From CAVZOY01 sp963777095 (GTDB lineage Bacteria; Actinomycetota; Actinomycetes; Mycobacteriales; Geodermatophilaceae), in the NCBI GenBank assembly GCA_963777095.1, contig CAVZOY010000006.1:806001-870000 (forward strand): a DNA stretch of 64,000 bases, written 5' to 3'. Position 1 is the stretch's first letter, and each line of letters starts with the position of its first letter. This document shows, piece by piece, positions 48,460 through 59,019 of the stretch. A program made the position numbers and the translations under genes. The notes under the pieces were generated by a model that saw nothing but the letters and a program-made list of their open reading frames with translations, did no database searches and had not been told where the DNA came from.

Positions 48460-50045
48460 TCAGCGCTTCTTCGTGACAGCCTCCAGCATCGGATGCAGCG
48501 TCGGGCTCGAGGGCCCAGAACGCGCCGCGCGCCGCCTCGGCGCGGGCCTCCTCGAGCGCGTGCAGGCGGCCGAACGCGAACGGGTTCTCCCCCGCCGCCA
48601 TGGCCTCCCGGCCCATCCGCTCGCACCAGCCGCGCGTCACTTCGGTGTCCTGGACGTCGCCGAGCACGTCCTGCACCTGCTCCATGCAGTCGACCAGCGC
48701 CTGAGGCGGGGGAGCCGAGGGTGTCCACGGCCACCTCGGCGGTGTACCGCACCCGCTTCGCGGCCTTGCGGGCCTCGTGCAGCGCGTGCGCCTGATCCTC
48801 CGGTGCGGCCTGGCGGGCGTCGTCGATCCGGTGCCGCAGCCGCCGGCCGCTGCGACGCACCGCGTCGCCGGAGCACCTCTCGGCGCCGGCTCGGCGGCAT
48901 CCGGGGCCAGCGGCGGGTCGGCCAGCAGCGCGTGCAGCGCGTCGACCAGGCGCAGGTAGCGGGCGATCGCCCACGGTGCGCCGCCGCCTGCTTCGCCCCC
49001 CGCAGCTCCTCCTGCAGCCGGCTCTGCTGCACGCGGGCGGCGACCGGGCCGGGGATCAGCTCGGGCGGCTGGTCGGCGACGAGCTCGCTGAGGTGGAGCC
49101 AGCGCGACCTCGCCGTCCCGGGCGTCGGAGAGCTGCTCGCCGAGCCACCGGAGCTCGTCGCGCAGCGGGTCGGTCGACCGTCCGGTCCAGCACCGGCCGG
49201 AACGCGGCGAAGATGCTGCGCAGCCGCCGGCAGGCGACGCGGAACTTGTGGACGGCGTCCGGCTGGCCGGTGCGGATCATCAGGTCGGCGTCGCGCAGCG
49301 CGTCGACCTGCGCCTGGACGGCGCCGAGCACGACGTCGGCGCCCGTGGGCGGACCCGCTCCTTGCCCTTCTTCTTGCCTCTTCCCGCTCTTCTTCGTCGT
49401 CTCCCGGCGGCTGCGGCCGCGCGCCGTCGAGCCGGTCCCCGAGCGCCCGCGCCAGCTTCGACCCCGACGGCGACACCCGCGCACCGGCCCCGAGCACCCG
49501 GTCGACGAGCCGGTCGAGCAGGTCGGCGTCCCCGTCGACCAGCTCGACCTCCACCTCGCGCCAGCTCCGCGGCCTGGGCCGGCTCGCCGGGGGCCGCCGC
49601 CGGCACGGTGGCGGAGACGATGTCGTCGGCGATCTCGGCGAGCGCCCTGCCGTCGGCGTCGCGGAGCACGGTGGCGGTCCGGCGGGTGCGCAGCGTGGTG
49701 ACCGGCGCGGTGGCGGCGCCCCGGGTGATGCCGAGGACGAGGTCGCGCAGGGGGCGCGGCGGCGCCTTCACCGCCCGGCCGAGCGGCTCGCGCACCTCCT
49801 GCCGGGCGCCGGCCGCGGCGGGCAGCTTGAGGTGCCAGCCGGCGTCGTCCCCGCCGGTGCGCCGCCGGAGGGTGACGCGCGCGCGGGCCAGCCGGAGGTC
49901 GGCGGTGTCGTGGTAGACCGCCTCGAGCGCGTGCTCGACCGGGGGCGTCGGCGGTGGCGACGCCGTCCACGTCGGTCAGGTCGGGCAGGGCGAAGCTGCC
50001 GTCGACGTCGAACTTGCGCTCGACCTCCAGGTGCCGGCCGGTCAT
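48460..50045 (-). CDS. CYTH-CHAD domain protein, many frameshifts
   Basis: ATG 50045 (GAGGAGG upstream) begins MTGRHLEVERKFDVDGSFAL, the ExExK motif of CYTH domains that bind triphosphates. It is followed by VYHDTADLRLARARVTLRRRTG, GWHLKLPAAAGARQEVREPL and WREVEVELVDGDADLLDRL. The CHAD part has AVHKFRVACRRLRSIFAAFRPVL, ARKAAKRVRYTAEVAVDTLG and CMEQVQDVLGDVQDTEVTR, with conserved His/Lys/Arg. The end is HPMLEAVTKKR. At least five shifts occur. CYTH-CHAD proteins bind inorganic polyphosphate; triphosphatase activity is possible. Confidence 0.78.
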
Positions 50046-50186
50046 CGGGTCCTCCTCGACGTCGTCCGGTCGCTCAGGCTATGCCGGGACACCGCACGGT
50101 CGGCCCGATGTTCACCGGGGCCGCCCCGTGGGCACGACCGGCAGGAACGCGCCCGCCGGGCGCCGCGCGAGCAAGGAGGCTGCGCC

Positions 50187-51069
50187 GTGCTCAACGACCG
50201 GGAGCTGTCGTCCGCCATCGGTAGCACCGCCTACGACACCGACGGCGACAAGATCGGGACGGTCGAGCACTTCTTCGTCGACGACCGCACCGGTGCACCG
50301 ACCTGGGTGGCGGTGACCACGGGGCTGTTCGGCACCCGCCACTCCGTCGTCCCGGCACTCGACGCCGCGTTCACCGACGGCGCGCTGCGGCTGCACGTGC
50401 AGAAGGAGGCGGTGCGGTCGTCGCCGCACGTGTCCGACACCGGGCATCTCGACCCCGCGACCGAGGCCGAGCTCCGGCGGCACTACGGCGTCGGCGACGA
50501 CGGGCCGTCGACCGTCGCCGTCCCCGCCTCGTCGGCCCCGTCCGCCGCCCGTGCCGGCCGGCCGGCACGCCGCGCCGGGCACCGAGCCGCCCGGACCGGT
50601 GGCCGTTCCGGAGGACCAGGTCGCCGCCGCCCACCAGGATCGCGACACCGACACCGACACCGACACCGACAGGGACGCCGACCTGGGCCACGGCGCGATG
50701 GCCCGCACCGAGGAGCAGCTCCGGGTGACCACCGAGCGGGTGGCCGACCGCCGGGTCCGGCTGGTCAAGTACGTGGTCACCGAGGAGGTGCAGGTGACCG
50801 TGCCGCTCCGCCGCGAGGAGGTGCGCATCGAGGAGCTGCCGCTCGAGGGCGAGCCCGCGCCGCTCGGCGAGGAGGAGACCCTGCTGCACCAGGGACCCGA
50901 CGTCGCTCCGGGCCTGCCCGACGAGATCGTGCTGCACGCCGAGCGGCCGGTCGTGAGCGTCGAGGTCGTGCCGGTGGAGCGGGTGCGGCTGCGCACCGAG
51001 GAGGTCACCGGCTCCGAGCAGGTCAGCGAGCGGCTGCAGCGCGAGCAGATCGTCGTCGACCGCAGCTGA
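50187..51069 (+). CDS. PRC-barrel and DUF2382 (YsnF-like) stress protein, one frameshift
   Basis: The N-terminal PRC-barrel reads GSTAYDTDGDKIGTVEHFFVDD, APTWVAVTTGLFGTRHSVVP and LRLHVQKEAVRSSPHV. A linker with a gacacc hexanucleotide repeat (50644-50671, encoding Asp-Thr units) leads to a DUF2382 domain: RTEEQLRVTTERVADRRVRL, KYVVTEEVQVTVPLRREEV and VLHAERPVVSVEVVPVERVR. One extra base lies near 50555. GTG 50187 has AAGGAGG upstream. The architecture is common in desiccation- and radiation-tolerant actinobacteria; the function is unproven. Confidence 0.82.
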
Positions 51070-51080
51070 GCGGGCTCAGC
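51065..51080. terminator. bidirectional hairpin between convergent genes
   Basis: GCTGAG-CGGG-CTCAGC forms a 6-bp stem that contains the TGA of the plus-strand PRC-barrel gene (51067-51069) and the TGA of the minus-strand DNRLRE gene (51078-51076). The design matches the hairpin at 47192-47210. Confidence 0.45.
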
Positions 51081-51764
51081 CCCAGGTCACCGTGAGCTTC
51101 GGCGTGCTGGCCGCCCTCCCGGCTGTCGAGTACGTCTGCATCGTCGAGCCGACGCCGGTCTCGACGGAGTCCTTCAGGAGGAAGCCGTTGTTCCCGTTGG
51201 CGTACTGGGCGGTGACCTGAGCGGTCACGGTCCAGGTCTGCCACCCGACGGCCGCTGTCGTCGTGCTGGTGACGGCGGCGCCCGCGGTCGCCGGAACGGT
51301 GGCCCAGCGCACCGTCGTCTCGCCCCACGTCGGCGCGGCGGGGTCGAGCCGGAGCACCTCGATGACGCGCCCGTTCTGCGGAACGGAGTTGTAGAGCCTG
51401 CAGCGTCGCGCCGGCCAGCTGGCAGCCGAGCGGTCTGCTCGGGAGCGCGAACCGGACCAGCGCACGCACGTTGTCGTTGTTCTTCGCCCACACGTAGATG
51501 GCCGTGGCAGTGCCGGCCGCGGTCTCGTCCCGCGACTGGGCGACCGACGTGTCGGCTGCCGGCGGTCACCGTCGACGGGCCCGGGGGTGGCACAGAAGTC
51601 GGCGGCCGCCGTGACCTGGTTGCCGCCGTCCGCGGTACCCCCTGTGAAGGCGCTCCGCGACTGCTGCTCGGAGAGGGCGACGTGAGCAGCACCGCCCCGG
51701 CTGCTGCGGTGGTGCGCAGCAGCAGGCGGACGACGGTGCGGCGGGTTGGACGCAGGCTGCGCAT
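51076..51764 (-). CDS. secreted DNRLRE-domain protein, frameshifted
   Basis: A signal peptide (MRSLRPTRRTVVRLLLRTTA, then AGAVLLTSPS) precedes a DNRLRE-type beta domain. The domain has VWAKNNDNVRALVRFALPSR, LRLYNSVPQNGRVIEVLRLD, WGETTVRWATVPATAGAAVT and YANGNNGFLLKDSVETGVGS, ending in PKLTVTWG. Shifts lie near 51400, 51560 and 51640. ATG 51764 begins one base after the upstream TasA-like stop, so it is the last gene of the surface operon. DNRLRE domains occur in large bacterial surface proteins; here it stands alone and is probably displayed with the TasA-like subunits. Confidence 0.75.
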
Positions 51765-51765
51765 C

Positions 51766-52540
51766 TCAGGCGGCCCTCGCTTCCCAGGAGAAGCCGAACC
51801 CGGCCGAGAGACCCTCGGCCGCGGGCACGTCGCGCACGGTCACGGTGAACCGGAAGCTGCGCGACTCGCCCGGGGCGACGGGCGTCCAGGCGGCGAGCCC
51901 GGAGTCGAACGCGGTGTGCAGGCTGCCGAACTCGGCCAGCGTCCCGCCGAACAGCGTGGACTCGGGCACGAAGCCGGAGCAATCGCCGAAGACGCCGCCG
52001 CCGGGGCCCACCTCGACGACCAGGTCGAGGTGCTCGGCGAGGGCACCGCGTGACGTCCGCGGCGTAGAGCCGCACCGGCTCGGGGAGGACGTCGCCGTCG
52101 AGGGCCACGCGGATGCAGCGCTCTTCGGGGACGCCGGGCACCAGCCCACTCTCGTCGGCGAACATGGCCGTCCCGGCGGAGTCGTCGGTCAGGGTGAGCT
52201 GCGCGAGCGGCTGGGGCTCGGGCTCGGGAGTCGGCTCGGGGGTCGGGGCCGGCTCCTCGGAGGTCGGCGTGGGCTCGGCCGGCTTCGACGGCGTCGGGCG
52301 CGCCGGGTCGGCGGGCAGGTAGGTGACCGGCTCGGTCGCGGGCGCACCGACGGGGACGCGCTCGGTGACCGTCTCGTTCTCCTCGACGAAGGCCGCCTTG
52401 GAGGAGCCGACGACCAGGAGGGCCACGAGGGTGAAGGACAGCGCGAAGGCCGAGACCTGGATGGCGAGGCCGTTGAGGGAGAACGCGCGACGGCGGCGCT
52501 TCGGCTTCCGGGGCGGCGCGGCGGTCGGCGACGGCGTCAC
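51766..52540 (-). CDS. TasA/camelysin-like surface precursor with Pro/Glu linker, one frameshift
   Basis: It has the precursor layout of SipW substrates: a basic N-terminus (KPKRRRRAFSLNGL), a hydrophobic segment (VSAFALSFTLVALLVVG) and a cleavage region SSKAAFVEEN. A linker of about 60 residues rich in Pro, Thr and Glu follows, then a beta domain (TDDSAGTAMFADESGLVPGV, EERCIRVALDGDVLPEPVRL, FGDCSGFVPESTLFGGTL, GESRSFRFTVTV, FGFSWEARAA). The beta domain is clearly paralogous to the protein at 54806-55438, including the two Cys. One extra base lies near 52052. GTG 52540 overlaps the cyclase stop (GTGA). Confidence 0.78.
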
Positions 52541-54090
52541 CGTCGGGCCTCTTCGCCGCGGCCGGCCTTGCGGCTGCGCTTGACCTCGTACATGAGCTGG
52601 TCGGCCTTGCCGAGCAGGGCGTCGAGGTCGCGCTCGCCGGGCGCCGCGAACGCGGTGCCGATGCTGACGCCGATGCGGGCCATGCCGGCCTCGAGCAGGA
52701 ACGGGCGGCCGATCTCGAGCTCGATCATGCGGCCGACCTCGGCCAGCTCGTCGGCCGGGGCGTCGGGCACGACGACGACGAACTCGTCGCCACCCATGCG
52801 GCCGAGCACGGCGTGCGCCGGCACGCCGGACTCCAGGCGGCGGGCCACCTTCTCCAGCAGCTCGTCACCGGCCGCGTGGCCGAGGGTGTCGTTGACGCTC
52901 TTGAAGCCGTCGAGGTCGCAGAAGAGCACGCCGAGCGTGCCGGGCAGCTGCTCGGCACGTGCCACCAGGCCGCGCCGGTTGAGCAGGCCGGTGAGCTGGT
53001 CGCGCGTGGCCTGCAGCTCGTAGGTGCTCTTGAGGTGCTCGAGCTGGTGGACGAGGACGGCGTTGGCCAGGCCGACCCGGGCCTGGGCGACGAGCAGCTC
53101 CAGCGCCTCGACGCGGCGGGCGACCTCCTCGGCGGGGCCGACCACCTTGGCGGTGACCGTGTAGGGCTCGCCGCCGGGCACCGCGAGCTCCCAGGCCAGC
53201 GGGGTGCGGACCAGGTCCTCGTCCGCGTCGTCGGCAGCGGTGTCCACCGCCGGCGTGGCGCCGTCGCCCCCGGCGACCCAGCGGACGCCGTCCTCCGCGG
53301 AGGTGTCGACGACGGCCACGCCGGTGGCACCGAGCTGCTCGGCACCGGTGACGAGCTGGGCGAGCACGGCCTCGCGGTCGAGCGGGAAGATCTCCGCGGT
53401 GATGGCGGACAGGTCCCCGAGCAGTCGCGCGCGGTCGTCGGCGGCCTCGCGGGCCTCCCCGAGCCGACCGACCTGCGCCACGAGGTGCTCGGCGAGCATG
53501 GCGACCGGAATCGTCGCCAGCAGCAGGGTCGGCATGGCCACGACCACCAGGGCGAGGGCGTCCTCGGGAACCCGGTCGGGGAACACGATGACGTAGGCGC
53601 CGAGCGCCACCGAGCAGACGATCCACAGCGCGGCGAGGCCGGCCAGGCCGAACCACACCGCCACCTCGATGAACGGCAGCATGAGCAGCACCAGCGCCAG
53701 CGAGTGCGGCGGCAGCCCGGACATCGCCACCAGGCCGAGGACGACGACGGCGTCGGCGAGGGTGCAGACGAGGACCATCCGGATGCGGCGCCGGGCCTCG
53801 GCGCGGGTCGCGCGGACCGACAGCACGGAGACCAGGATCAGGACGCCCGCGGCCGACCCGGCGAGCACCAGCGCGAGCTGGCGGTCCAGGTCGGCGCCGG
53901 ACTCGGGCCGGTAGCCGGCGGCGCCCAGCATGACCAGGGCGACGGCCACGAGCCGGATCTGGCGCAGTGCGCGTTCCGCGACGGAGCGGCCGGCGCCCGA
54001 GCGGTCCTCGGAGCGGGCCCGGCGGTCGGTACGGGTGCGCCGGTCGGTGGTCGCCGTCCGGCGGTCGGTGGTGGTGCGGCCCCGGCTCAC
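52537..54090 (-). CDS. membrane diguanylate cyclase (GGDEF)
   Basis: The intact 517-residue protein has a charged N-terminus rich in Asp-Arg-Arg repeats, six membrane segments (about 45-230), a GAF-like segment with VAVVDTSAEDGVRWVAGGDG and a C-terminal GGDEF domain. The active site GRMGGDEFVVVVPDAP is canonical, and LFCDLDGFKSVNDTLGH is present. No RxxD inhibitory motif sits five residues before GGDEF, so product feedback at the usual I-site is unlikely. It makes c-di-GMP at the membrane. Its start overlaps the sipW stop and its stop overlaps the next TasA-like start, so it is translationally coupled to surface-protein genes. Confidence 0.9.
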   Translation of the reverse strand: MSRGRTTTDRRTATTDRRTRTDRRARSEDRSGAGRSVAERALRQIRLVAVALVMLGAAGYRPESGADLDRQLALVLAGSAAGVLILVSVLSVRATRAEARRRIRMVLVCTLADAVVVLGLVAMSGLPPHSLALVLLMLPFIEVAVWFGLAGLAALWIVCSVALGAYVIVFPDRVPEDALALVVVAMPTLLLATIPVAMLAEHLVAQVGRLGEAREAADDRARLLGDLSAITAEIFPLDREAVLAQLVTGAEQLGATGVAVVDTSAEDGVRWVAGGDGATPAVDTAADDADEDLVRTPLAWELAVPGGEPYTVTAKVVGPAEEVARRVEALELLVAQARVGLANAVLVHQLEHLKSTYELQATRDQLTGLLNRRGLVARAEQLPGTLGVLFCDLDGFKSVNDTLGHAAGDELLEKVARRLESGVPAHAVLGRMGGDEFVVVVPDAPADELAEVGRMIELEIGRPFLLEAGMARIGVSIGTAFAAPGERDLDALLGKADQLMYEVKRSRKAGRGEEARR

Positions 54091-54827
54091 GACAGTCCCT
54101 CCAGCAGGTGCACGGTGCGCCGCTGGGCGGCGGCGGTCTGGGCGGCGAGCCGCTGCAGCACGACGTCGTGCAGCCCCTCGGGGAGCAGTCGACGTCCGGC
54201 CGAGGAGCGGCGGTCGGCGCGGTCCCCGCCGACGCGGCCCAGGAGGACCTCGGCCGGCTTCACCCGCGTGCCCGACGCCCACGGGTCGTAGGCCGGGTCG
54301 AACGCGCGCGGCGCGAGGACGAGGGCGACGGTCAGCGCGAGGCCGGTCGCCACGAGCAGCGGGATGCGGTCCTGAGCCAGCCACAGCGAGGGTCGACCGA
54401 TCCACGGGACGGCGATGACGGCGGCGCCCTCGATCTGGTCGGCGTGCAGGAAGCCGCTGTCGTCACTGGTGTTGGCGTCGCCGCGGGTGATGAAGGAGCC
54501 GTCGGGCAGCTGCTCGACGATGCGGTGCAGCACGCGGCCGGTGTCCGGCCGGTCGTAGAGCACCACGGTGTTCGGCGTGAGGTCGTCGGCGGCGATCGGC
54601 CGGATCATCACGACGTCACCGGGCGAGACGAGCGGCTGCATGGATCCGGAGGTCACCAGCGTCGGGGACCAGTCCAGGAAGGCCCACGGCAGGGCGATCC
54701 ACAGCGACAGGCTCGTCGCCATGGAGATCAGCAGCATGCTGGCCATCCCGGCGCCGTAGAGAACCGTGCGGTGCCACGGCTTGCGCCGCTCGCCCGAGGT
54801 GGAGGTCAGCTGGTGCGCGTTTCCCAC
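54087..54827 (-). CDS. sipW: SipW-type (ER-type) signal peptidase I
   Basis: The 246-residue membrane protease has an N-terminal membrane segment (GMASMLLISMATSLSLWIAL), the catalytic Ser in VTSGSMQPLVSPGDVVMIRP, and RVLHRIVEQL with the His that replaces Lys in the SipW/ER class. GSFITRGDANTSDD follows, and there is a second membrane segment near 165-185. It overlaps the end of the first TasA-like gene by 22 bases. In Bacillus the homologous enzyme processes TasA. The same pairing with two TasA-like precursors here strongly supports that role. Confidence 0.88.
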   Translation of the reverse strand: MGNAHQLTSTSGERRKPWHRTVLYGAGMASMLLISMATSLSLWIALPWAFLDWSPTLVTSGSMQPLVSPGDVVMIRPIAADDLTPNTVVLYDRPDTGRVLHRIVEQLPDGSFITRGDANTSDDSGFLHADQIEGAAVIAVPWIGRPSLWLAQDRIPLLVATGLALTVALVLAPRAFDPAYDPWASGTRVKPAEVLLGRVGGDRADRRSSAGRRLLPEGLHDVVLQRLAAQTAAAQRRTVHLLEGLS

Positions 54828-55438
54828 GAGAACCCGAACGTCGTGGTGAGACCCTCCGCGAGGGCGTTGTCCTGCACGGACATGCGGAAGCGGAAGGTGC
54901 GGGTGTCAGGGCTCGCGGCCGGGTCCCAGGTGCTGGCGCCGGCGGCGTAGCTGCCGTGCGCCGTGTGGAAGCCGGAGAGCGTGCCGTTGTAGACGGTCGC
55001 CGAGGAGACGAAGCCCGTGCAGTCGCGGAACCCGGCACCGGTGTCGGCGCCCACGTCGACCGTGAGGTTCAGGTACGGCGCCAGGGTGCCGGTGGGGGCG
55101 CCGCTGGAGTAGAGCAGCACGGCGGTGGGATCGACGGTGCCGGTGTAGGTGACGTCGATGCACCGGTCCTCGGTGGTGCCGGGCATCAGGCCGGTCACGT
55201 TGTTGAACATGGCCGTGCCGGAGTCGTTGTCCGTGAGGTCCAGGGCGGCGGCGCTGACCTGGTTGGTGACGTTGTCGTTCTGCGCGACGAAGGCGGCCCG
55301 CGAGGAGGTGACGACCAGCACCGAGACGGCGATGAACGACAGCGCCAGCGTGCCCAACTGGACCACGCGGCTGTTGAGCGACCGGCGCCCGCGACGGTGC
55401 ACGCGGGCACCGACGGTTCGTGCACTCCGGTCTGCCAT
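54806..55438 (-). CDS. TasA/camelysin-like surface protein precursor
   Basis: The intact 210-residue precursor has a basic N-terminus (GARVHRRGRRSLNSRVVQLG), a hydrophobic segment (TLALSFIAVSVLVVTS) and a SipW-type cleavage region SSRAAFVAQND. The mature beta-sandwich has TDNDSGTAMFNNVTGLMPGT, EDRCIDVTYTGTVDPTAVLL, FRDCTGFVSSATVYNGTLSG and FRFRMSVQDNALAEGLTTTF, ending SWETRTS. Two Cys (RC and DC) match the paralogue at 51766-52540. It is first in the operon, behind a sigma-28-type promoter. TasA-family proteins build extracellular fibres; fibre formation here is inferred. Confidence 0.82.
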   Translation of the reverse strand: MADRSARTVGARVHRRGRRSLNSRVVQLGTLALSFIAVSVLVVTSSRAAFVAQNDNVTNQVSAAALDLTDNDSGTAMFNNVTGLMPGTTEDRCIDVTYTGTVDPTAVLLYSSGAPTGTLAPYLNLTVDVGADTGAGFRDCTGFVSSATVYNGTLSGFHTAHGSYAAGASTWDPAASPDTRTFRFRMSVQDNALAEGLTTTFGFSWETRTS

Positions 55439-55447
55439 GCAGCAGCT

Positions 55448-55473
55448 ATCGGCCCCGGCCCGGCGAACCTTGA
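55448..55473 (-). promoter_or_regulatory. sigma-28-type promoter of the surface-fibre operon
   Basis: On the minus strand TCAAGGTT (-35) is followed by GCCGATAG (-10), with 16 bases between TCAA (55473-55470) and GCCGAT (55453-55448). The FliA consensus is TAAAGTTT-N11-GCCGATAA. The upstream 9-mer GGCTGTAGT at 55485-55477 is shared with the chemoreceptor gene. The site lies 10 bases before the ATG at 55438, so the mRNA would be nearly leaderless. Confidence 0.6.
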
Positions 55474-55543
55474 GCCACTACAGCCAACTCACCCGCGAGG
55501 GGGATGACGCCCGGAACCCGATCGCCCGTGGACGGGCGCCAGG

Positions 55544-56305
55544 TCAGCCGCGGCGGTCGGCCATGAACCGGAACCGGTCCCGCGTGGCGGCCACCTCGCC
55601 GGCGTCGACGTCGGCGAGCAGGACGGTCTCGATCCCCGAAGCCGTGGCCAGCAGCTCGCCGGTCGGGCTGACGATCCGGCTGTCACCGACGTGCTCGGTG
55701 CCGTCGCCGGCGGTGCCGACGCGGTTGCAGCCGACGACGTAGGCCTGGTTCTCGATGGCGCGGGCCTGCAGCAGCGTCTGCCAGTGCAGCCGGCGCCGGC
55801 TCGGCCAGTTGGCCGGCACGAGGTAGACGTCGGTCTGCGGCGCCGCCGTCCAGAAGACGTCGGCGAAGCGCAGGTCGTAGCAGACGAACGGGGTGATCCG
55901 GAGCCCGAGCACCTCGACGGTGACCGGCTGGTCCCCCGCCCGGAACCGCTCGTGCTCGCCGGCGTGCGTGAACGGGTGCAGCTTGCGGTAGCGGTGCGTC
56001 GTGCCGTCCGGTCCGGTGAGGACGAAGGAGTTGTACGGCAACTCGCTCCCCGGGCGCGATCTCGGGGCAGGTCCCGCCGATCCAGACGCCGTGGCGGGCG
56101 GCCTGCGCGTGGAGGAAGTCGGCGGAGGGCCCGTCCTCCGGCTCCCCGATGCCGGGGGTCATCGAGAAACCGGTGGAGAAGGTCTCGGTCAGCAGCACGA
56201 GCTCGGCGCCGAGGCCGGCCGCGCCGGCGACGAGCGGGGCGAGCCGGGCGAAGTTGGCGTCGCGGTCCTCCCAGACGATGTCGTGCTGCACCGCGGCGAT
56301 CCGTG

Positions 56306-56309
<4 letters not shown>
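55544..56309 (-). CDS. Nit2/omega-amidase-type carbon-nitrogen hydrolase, one frameshift
   Basis: The catalytic triad regions are LVLLTETFSTGFSM (Glu), THRYRKLHPFTHAGE (Lys) and ITPFVCYDLRFADVFW (Cys). WPSRRRLHWQTLLQARAIEN and YVVGCNRVGTAGDG are also typical. One extra base lies near 56052. GTG 56309 overlaps the aminotransferase stop (GTGA), with GAGGAGG upstream. Omega-amidases hydrolyse 2-oxoglutaramate made by glutamine transaminases; the coupled gene order supports this pair here. Confidence 0.85.
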
Positions 56310-57505
<1,196 letters not shown>

Positions 57506-57509
<4 letters not shown>

Positions 57510-58972
57510 GCCGGCCGCCCCGCCGAGGCGAGAACCGGATGCTCCGACCGGCGACGTCGGCCTCCTCGAGCCGGACCCGCACCCGCGTGCCGGGGGTGAG
57601 CGCCGCGCCCTCGCACCGGCCGCGCACGGCGAGGGTCGTCGAGCACCACGGTGCCCTTGCCGTCCTCGGCGTCGACGACCACGGCGTCGAACTCCTCCCC
57701 CTCGCGGCCGCGCAGCAGCCAGGCCTCGACGGCATCGATCGCGGCGCGCTCGACGTCGCGGGTGCGCCGGTCGGACGCCGTCATCAGACCGGGCAGCTCG
57801 GGCAGCGCGGCGCGCAGCGCGTCGTCGGGCTCCCGGCCGGCGGACAGCGCCAGGCAGACCTCGGTGCCGAACCGGTCGACCAGCCGGCGCAGCGGCGCGG
57901 TGACGTGCGCGTACGGCGCGGCGACGCCGCTGTGCAGCGGCTGCTCGGGCGGGGCGCCGTCGAACGGCGTGTAGCCCGCGCCGCGCAGCAGGGTGGCCGC
58001 CTCCTCGAGGAACGCGGCGTGCCCGGGCCGGGTCGGGTCGAGACTCGCCGATCACCGAGCCGGGGTGCGCGCCGTCGGGCCAGTGGACGCCGAGCGCGGG
58101 GGCGAGCAGCGCGCAGCCGCGCGACGTCCTCCGGCCGGGCCGGCGGCAGCGTGCGCAGCACGCCGACGCCGCCGTCCAGCATCAGCGCGGCCGCGCACCG
58201 GCCGGTGAGCAGCGAGATCTGCGCGTTCCAGGCCTCGACCGGGAGGTCACCGCGCAGGGCGAGCGTCCAGCCGCCGCCGTCGGCCCGCACCACCTCCTGC
58301 TCCGGGGTGCCGAGCTCGATGGCGCCCACGGTCGGCGGCCCGCTGCAGCAGGAGCCGGCCGATCTCCGGCAGCAGCGCCAGCGGCTCGGGCAGCGTGCCC
58401 GCGTCGGTCTGTGCCTGCACCGACGGGTAGTCGAGCTGGGCGCGGCTGCGCACCCGCGCCCGGCGCAGCCGCACCTCGACCGGCTCGCCGTCGGCGTCCA
58501 GGTCGATGCTCCACAGGACGGCGGGCCGGAGCTGGTCGGGCAGCAGGCTCGCGGCGCCCTCGCTGAGGACCGGCGGGGTGCAGCGGCGTGCGGCGGTCGG
58601 GGCTGTAGAGCGTCTGCCCGCGGCGGCGCGCCTCGGCGTCGATCGCGCCGCCCAGCCGCACGAACGACGCCGACGTCCGCGATCGCGTAGCTGACCAGGT
58701 AGCCGCCGCCGTCGCGCCGGGCGAGGTGCACCGCCTGGTCGAGGTCGCGGCTGCCCGGCGGGTCGAGCGTCACCAGCGGCACGTCGGTGGCGTCGAGCTC
58801 CGGCAGCTCGGGAGATCCGGCGCGCTGTTCGGCCTCGGCCAGCACGTCGGCCGGGAACTCCTCCGGAACGCCGAACTCGGTCGCGGATGGCGGCGAAGTC
58901 CGGCTCCTCCGCGGCGGCCTCCGGCCAGCGGGGGACGCGTACCGGCCCGCGTACCCGTTCCCCTGCCGTCAC
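57506..58972 (-). CDS. RNB-domain (RNase II/R family) exoribonuclease, frameshifted
   Basis: Pieces in three frames give about 485 residues: GPVRVPRWPEAAAEEPDF, FPADVLAEAEQRAGSPEL, VTLDPPGSRDLDQAVHLARR with the catalytic Asp cluster, YLVSYAIADVG, RRRGQTLYSPDRRTPLHP, PVLSEGAASLLPDQLRPAVL, YAHVTAPLRRLVDRFGTEVC and a C-terminal RNA-binding-like region. Shifts include one near 58885 (IRD-EFGVPEEF) and several between 57550 and 58700. GTG 58972 is the likeliest start. It degrades RNA from the 3' end. A GTTCCACGTGGAAC palindrome lies just upstream. Confidence 0.78.
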
Positions 58973-59019
58973 CCTGGCCTCCCTCGTCCGGCCCCCACCC
59001 TCGCAGGCCCGGCCGGAGG

